The notes beneath the pieces are model-generated. The model did no database searches and was not told the origin of the DNA. It saw only the letters and a list, made by a program, of their open reading frames with translations. 64,000 nt of DNA from Butyriboletus loyo (taxonomy: Eukaryota > Basidiomycota > Agaricomycetes > Boletales > Boletaceae), in contig JBBPSI010000019.1 of the NCBI GenBank assembly GCA_038093515.1, positions 124,001 to 188,000 of the forward strand, given 5' to 3'. Shown here in pieces: positions 59,382-64,000 of this stretch (the stretch's first letter is position 1; each line of letters opens with the position of its first letter). A program made the translations under genes and the position numbers.

Positions 59382-62082
59382 GATGCTAACAGGAACCACA
59401 GATGATCTATGGTTGGGGGTATGCCATCGCGTGAGTGGTGAACGGTGAACGAGGGCGAGGTGAGACATACATTTTCCAATGACTTCAAAGAGTTGAAACG
59501 GCCAAGCCAGGAGATAAATTTTCCTGAAGGATTTTCAGAAAGGAGTTGCCGGGTCGGGTGCGAGTAGGGTTAGTTACTACCTACCTGGCTGGGATGAAAT
59601 CTGGTAGTTGGAAGGAGAAAGTTATCGATCAGAGGGACATGTCTCGAGGGAGAGAAAGACCGCGACGGTTTGTGGCCAGCACACGGCGAGTACCCTTGAC
59701 GTCATTCGAATTCGCAGCCCCACCTTCCTGATTTGGCAATCACTCTCGTTCCCGCAGCCGCTGAATGGACCCTCGATACGCATAAATAAACTTGCACCCT
59801 CAAGCTCACGTTAGCTCCACTCCTTGACACCTCCCTCAAATACACGCGGCAGCCCGTCACACCTGTCGCGCACCACACGGCGTCTCATCTCGGCGTATCC
59901 AACTCGTGTTTTCTGCCAATCTGTGGTACTAGTATCCCTCCTCTCGAAGTCAATGTGATGGCTTTGCGCCCTTACATATCTCCTGCGACAACCTGCCTCC
60001 CTTCTCGTTCACCCTTCAATTCCCGAGAGCGTAATATCGACCAACCTCAGCTTGAAACACCGTTTCTCCTTCCCGAGACCAACTTAAAATCCCTTATCAA
60101 TCCGCTCAGGGCTCCAACTTTGCCATGTGCCGCATGATCGCGGTCGCGCCACCGATCGTCACGCCTTCACAAACATCATACCATTACGGGAAACATGACT
60201 ACTGTCACCTGCTCCCCACTCATTTCCCAAGCAACCCGAAAACGTTCCAGTGTATCGAATGGTCAAGTCATTGTCGAATCAGCCTGCCGACGCGACGAAT
60301 AAGCATCGAGCCGAACCTCGAATACATCTTAATAAACTTGATGATCCCAAGTGGCGTTCTCGTCGAGGATTCGCTCAGCACGGCATCCATCAATACTCGA
60401 TCGACCGTCAGACTACGCAGCTGATGCATGAAGGCACTTGCCCAACGCTTCCTTCAGGGAAACCGCATGTCGAAGCACTGTCCACCTGCCTGACTTTGCC
60501 AATGAATCCTCCCTAACCGATTCTATATCAAGATGCGTGGGTCCGTATGAAGTCACCTGACCCAGCTACATTCCCATTGAATCTTTCCGTCCAGTTGACG
60601 AGGATAAAGCAACTCCTCAGTGACATCATACCCCCGAAATTCATGCCCGGCTCGCGTGCAAACGTGACATCGGCGACTATCATTGTGTCTTGTCATTTCT
60701 CTCTGTGGAGTCGTCGTCCGCTTGCAGTGCGAACTCGGGGATTGATCGTTTTATAAGCGGAAGTGAGGTTATGCGTGGCGTAGGGGCATAGGAGGAATTC
60801 GACACTCAAGCACCACAAACCCAACTATTGAGTTCAGCCCCGATTGATCCACTGCCCACGACGGCCAGTTGCGGCGGTAGAGGGCCTTCTCTCGTGTTCT
60901 CGGATCGTATGGATGTGGCTGTTCGAGTTTGTCTGAAAGGCGACCTTGTAAGCCTGTGACTGGTGGCCCTCAGAGTCCTTCACCTTCCTCAGAGGCAGCC
61001 TTTAGGCTCAGCATGTCTCTTCCCCTTCGTTGGTCAGTTCATGGATCATCAAGTCACTCGACAGCGGAGGCGCCCGTGTTGGACTTGATGCACGCTCCAA
61101 GCTTCCCAGCAACCCCTTTGGCCTGGCTATGAATTGCGTGATGCTCCACAGAACCTCCACGCACCTGGAGATGTGCTGCAAGTCCTGTCCTTTTGGTGTA
61201 CGAAAAAGCTCGTTCTTGGGTAACTGACTTCGAGTGAATGCCTTTCCACTGAAGGAAGCTAGTATCCATTTTTGTTTTGTGCAGCTTTTCCGATAGCGTG
61301 TCCATCTCGATTCATTCCTTTGTGTCGTATACAGATCTCGGATATACTTCACGGTAACGTCTTTATTTTGACTACCTTGGTGTCCCGTGTTATCGATCAT
61401 GGGACTTCCGTATCAACTGTAATCTGCTATGCAACCAGGGATTATCTGGTCATGTCACGTTACCGCAGGCGCTAATCCAGCATCGAAATGGGTGGTGGAG
61501 CCAACAAGGCCTGTGCGAAACGATTGGTATTACTTGGATGTTCATTCCTCCATACAGGATGGCTACGAAGTTCCCAACCCGATCGAACCCAAAGATCTAT
61601 ACACCGCGAGGAGCTGCCTGTTTTGTGTGTAATGATTTCTTCACAGGTTGTCGATCATCCGCTGGCACGATTCTATCTGGATGTCATTATGAAAGCATCA
61701 CGACTAGCATTAATTCTGCCAGAGGTGCCGAATGTTCTTGTCTTTGTGTCGATTGTCCCACGGGGCTTTAGGAACCTCTCGCTGGACACTACATGCAGTG
61801 TATGTGCTAGTTATGGGTGTGACGTCTTTCAAGGGACCGTCAACGACTCGAAATGGGTGAAACCATGCTACTCAGTAGCAATGGCGTGACGGACCCGGAG
61901 ATCCTCGAGCATCCAGGCTTGAGAGTCACAAGTGAAACTCGAGGGTATACGTGAGGAGACCAAGTTCTCGCCAAGTTCTCACTGAGGGCCGTTGCGGAAC
62001 CGCGTAGATTGCTTAAAGCGAAAAGTAGTAGTCGCGGCGATCACGGCCCAAGTCATCAGGGTGTAGCGAGGTACAGAGTCAT

Positions 62083-62111
62083 CGACTCGACTCGACTCGA
62101 CTCGACTCGAC
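62083..62111. repeat. Pentanucleotide CGACT microsatellite
   Basis: About six tandem copies of CGACT, followed by one altered copy (CCTCGACT). Non-coding. Confidence 0.85.
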
Positions 62112-62304
62112 CTCGACTGGTTGACAGCTACGACGGGGATGAAACTTGTCAGGGCTAGCCAACACTCGCTCGATACCTTCATTCTACTGCCAGAGTCATG
62201 TTAGCACCAGTGAGCAGATTCGTTTGACTTGTTGCTTCATCAGTATACAATGCTTACGTAATATCCATATCCATATACAATGATTGACCTGCAGTACATC
62301 CGTA

Positions 62305-62681
62305 TTTGACAAAGAGGTTTATATGTTGTACAAAATGTGAAACCTTGACCAAAACTTCAAGCTTAGGGTCAGGGTTAATATGTATTTAAACTTCATGTAT
62401 GGCATGACATTTAGGTTGCCATATAAACCAAGCCTAAATATTAGTAACCCAACAATAATAGTGTTCCCATGCCATTTCTCCCCCTACAGGGGCAGCCATA
62501 AATGGCATGGGAACATTGTTACTGCTGAGCCACCAATATTTAAGTTTGGTTTATATGGCATCCTAAATGTCATACCATGCGTGAGGTTTGAATCCATATT
62601 AACCCTGACCCTAAACTTGGTCAAGGTTTATATTTCAAATATAGCTTTTACATTTTGTACAAAATATAAACCTCTGTCAAA
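62305..62681. mobile_element. MITE of 377 bases, TA-flanked, near-palindromic
   Basis: The ends TTTGACAAAGAGGTTTATA and its complement are followed inward by long imperfect matching arms, including GGTCAGGGTTAATAT, GACATTTAGG-TGCCATATAA and TTCCCATGCCAT. The two arms together cover almost the whole element, with a short centre near 62480-62500. A TA dinucleotide flanks both ends (62303-62304 and 62682-62683), as expected for Tc1/mariner-derived MITEs. No coding capacity. Confidence 0.85.
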
Positions 62682-63362
62682 TATATCGATGTAGCTGTTG
62701 TGAAAGTATGATAATGCACACCAATGAGCACTGCAGTTTCAAGCATCAATGCCTTCCATGGCAGAATTCTTGCAGTCAAGTTAAGGTGGTATTGATGTGT
62801 CGCAATGGAGAGCGACAAGATCGCGAGTGCCTTATCTGGACTTGACTACTCCCGATACAGAGCTTGGGCGCCGACTTCTCACATGACATGTTATCGCTGC
62901 CAGCAGACCTCAGGTGAGAAAATAGAATCTACTTCAACTTACGCACTGTTCTGTCCTGCCAGGCATCGAAGCTCAGATGCAGACGCACTGGCACACATGT
63001 TATTCAATAGTGCGTCTCGAGACGCTTGACACCATTGACGACCCAGCAAAAAAAAAGGTTTCATACTTTAAGCGTTCAATGACTTCCGAGTCTCCCGTGA
63101 CTCGGTTGCGTCATTCAGCGCACTTCGTGCTGCCGGACATCATCGCCGTAGTATTACTAGGCGGTGAGAGGTTTCAAGTACCCCAATATTCGTGACACCA
63201 CCTGTCGCCACAAGCATCTGATCAATCTCATCGGGTTCGTCCTCAATTGCACGTCCGCGTAGAGATATGGTCCGAGTATAAGACGCAGCCGAATCATGCT
63301 CGATGGGTACACAGCTTTTGTGGCTCTCTGGCGTCTCACTTTCAGTTCCATTTATCAGCATC

Positions 63363-64000
63363 ATGGTGTTTTTTTACTCTGGTGTGACCGTGGCTCTCGC
63401 TGCTTTCTCTCTCCTCGGATCAACCCTGGCCATTTCGCTCGTCGACAAGCTGAGGAGCCTCAGTCCGGGGGCTCGTGACCTTCTGAAGGGGTCGACCCCC
63501 GCTGCACCTCGCTTCGTCGTTTACGATGATGCCTGGGTCTCCATCCCGTCTCCTGCACAACTCGAGGTGAGTAGATGTTCATAGACATCTTCGCTCGCTG
63601 ACGTTCCTTCAACGTAGGGGTACAATGTCTAGTGAGTGATTGTCGTATGGTACGGGTACAGGACAACTAACAACGTCGCAGCGCCCTGTCCTTCTGGCTG
63701 CCCTCCGGGCCAGCTGACATGGCACTGGGATGGCAAAAACTTACAGCCAGCCATCGTACTACCTACCTACAGGAGTACAACGCAGCTGGAATTTCGTTGA
63801 TCGTGTCTGCATTCGGGTCTACCGATGCACCGACGACCCTATCGGGAGCTAACGCCATCGATGTTGCCGACGATTTGGCTTCATGGGTGCTCCAGTATGG
63901 CCTTCAGGGAGTTGACATTGATTACGAAGTACTGCTTCATCATTCTAGATCTGACGGTAAACCAACCAAATTCTTTGGGGTGTGGTAGGACTTGACTGCG
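63363..64000 (+). CDS. GH18 chitinase-like protein, 3' end cut by the window
   Basis: The ATG at 63363 gives a signal-peptide-like start (MVFFYSGVTVALAAFSLLGS); an in-frame ATG at 63303 would add 20 residues. The order is RFVVYDDAWVSIPSPAQLEG, YNVYALSFWLPSGPADMALG, LQEYNAAGISLIVSAFGST, then the GH18 active-site strand QGVDIDYE and, after an intron ending at 63988, DLTA as the window ends. The general-acid glutamate and the two preceding aspartates are present; the first acidic residue of the usual D-G-x-D-x-D-x-E motif is Gln here. The segment GYNVY is encoded by a 14-base microexon (63618-63631). It is probably secreted; activity on chitin is inferred and not certain. Confidence 0.85.

Larger units (their letters stand above)
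59382..63362. other. Gene-poor region with MITE and simple repeat
   Basis: About 4 kb between the divergent starts of the PRM10-like gene and the GH18 gene. Many short frames are open but none show a family I recognise; frames near 59958-60137, 60250-60516 and 61429-61889 were considered. It contains the MITE at 62305-62681 and a CGACT repeat. It may hold short orphan genes I cannot identify. Confidence 0.45.

Noticed and set aside
59955..61889. Series of plus-strand frames that could be exons of short orphan genes
   Set aside because: No consistent splicing or known family; kept as intergenic.

Overview
The window is nuclear DNA of a filamentous basidiomycete, most likely a mushroom-forming Agaricomycete. 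Every confident gene is broken by several introns of about 50-65 bases with GT..AG ends, gene spacing is tight, and the protein families are fungal: a GH15-type Ktr mannosyltransferase, a PRM10/ThrE-type membrane protein, a GH28 pectinase, a GH18 protein and an A-T-TE quinone synthetase of the atromentin/polyporic acid type found in Agaricomycetes. There are no prokaryotic features, no CRISPR array and no virus.

Layout. 0.5-14 kb: secreted endopolygalacturonase (-), acetamidase/formamidase (-), mismatch-repair MutL protein PMS1 (-), a divergently transcribed nucleotidyltransferase-fold protein (+), and a BRD7/BRD9-like bromodomain protein (-). 14.2-15.7 kb: a foldback Tc1/mariner-type element next to the start of the bromodomain gene, then a frameshifted TPR-repeat relic. 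17.4-19.1 kb: a single-pass membrane protein (+). 20.6 kb: an intron-containing tRNA-Glu(CUC). 20.9-27 kb: a decayed F-box paralogue, a short orphan gene and an intact F-box protein. 27-31.3 kb: an LSH/IRC5-type SNF2 remodeller and the U5 snRNP protein DIB1/DIM1. 32.7-34.4 kb: a homeodomain factor. 36.1-46.6 kb: a TOPORS-like RING E3 ligase, a small ankyrin protein and the Golgi/endosome trafficking protein MON2. 47-53 kb: the quinone synthetase and the Ktr-type mannosyltransferase. 55.6-59.4 kb: the PRM10/ThrE-like protein. 59.4-63.4 kb: gene-poor DNA with a TA-flanked MITE. The window ends inside a GH18 chitinase-like gene.

Most genes are unrelated housekeeping genes lying side by side. Two pairs (PMS1/nucleotidyltransferase and RING E3/ankyrin) share short divergent intergenic regions of 156 and 142 bases. 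Secondary metabolism is represented only by the lone quinone synthetase; its usual aminotransferase partner is not in the window. The most unusual features are the fungal GG-TxDID nucleotidyltransferase, in-frame microexons (9 bases in the formamidase, 12 bases encoding the IWFQ core of the homeodomain) plus a 14-base one in the GH18 gene, three inverted-repeat mobile elements, and the decayed F-box duplicate. Exon junctions were found by eye; junctions described as frame-consistent give a total length divisible by three, and the others are approximate.
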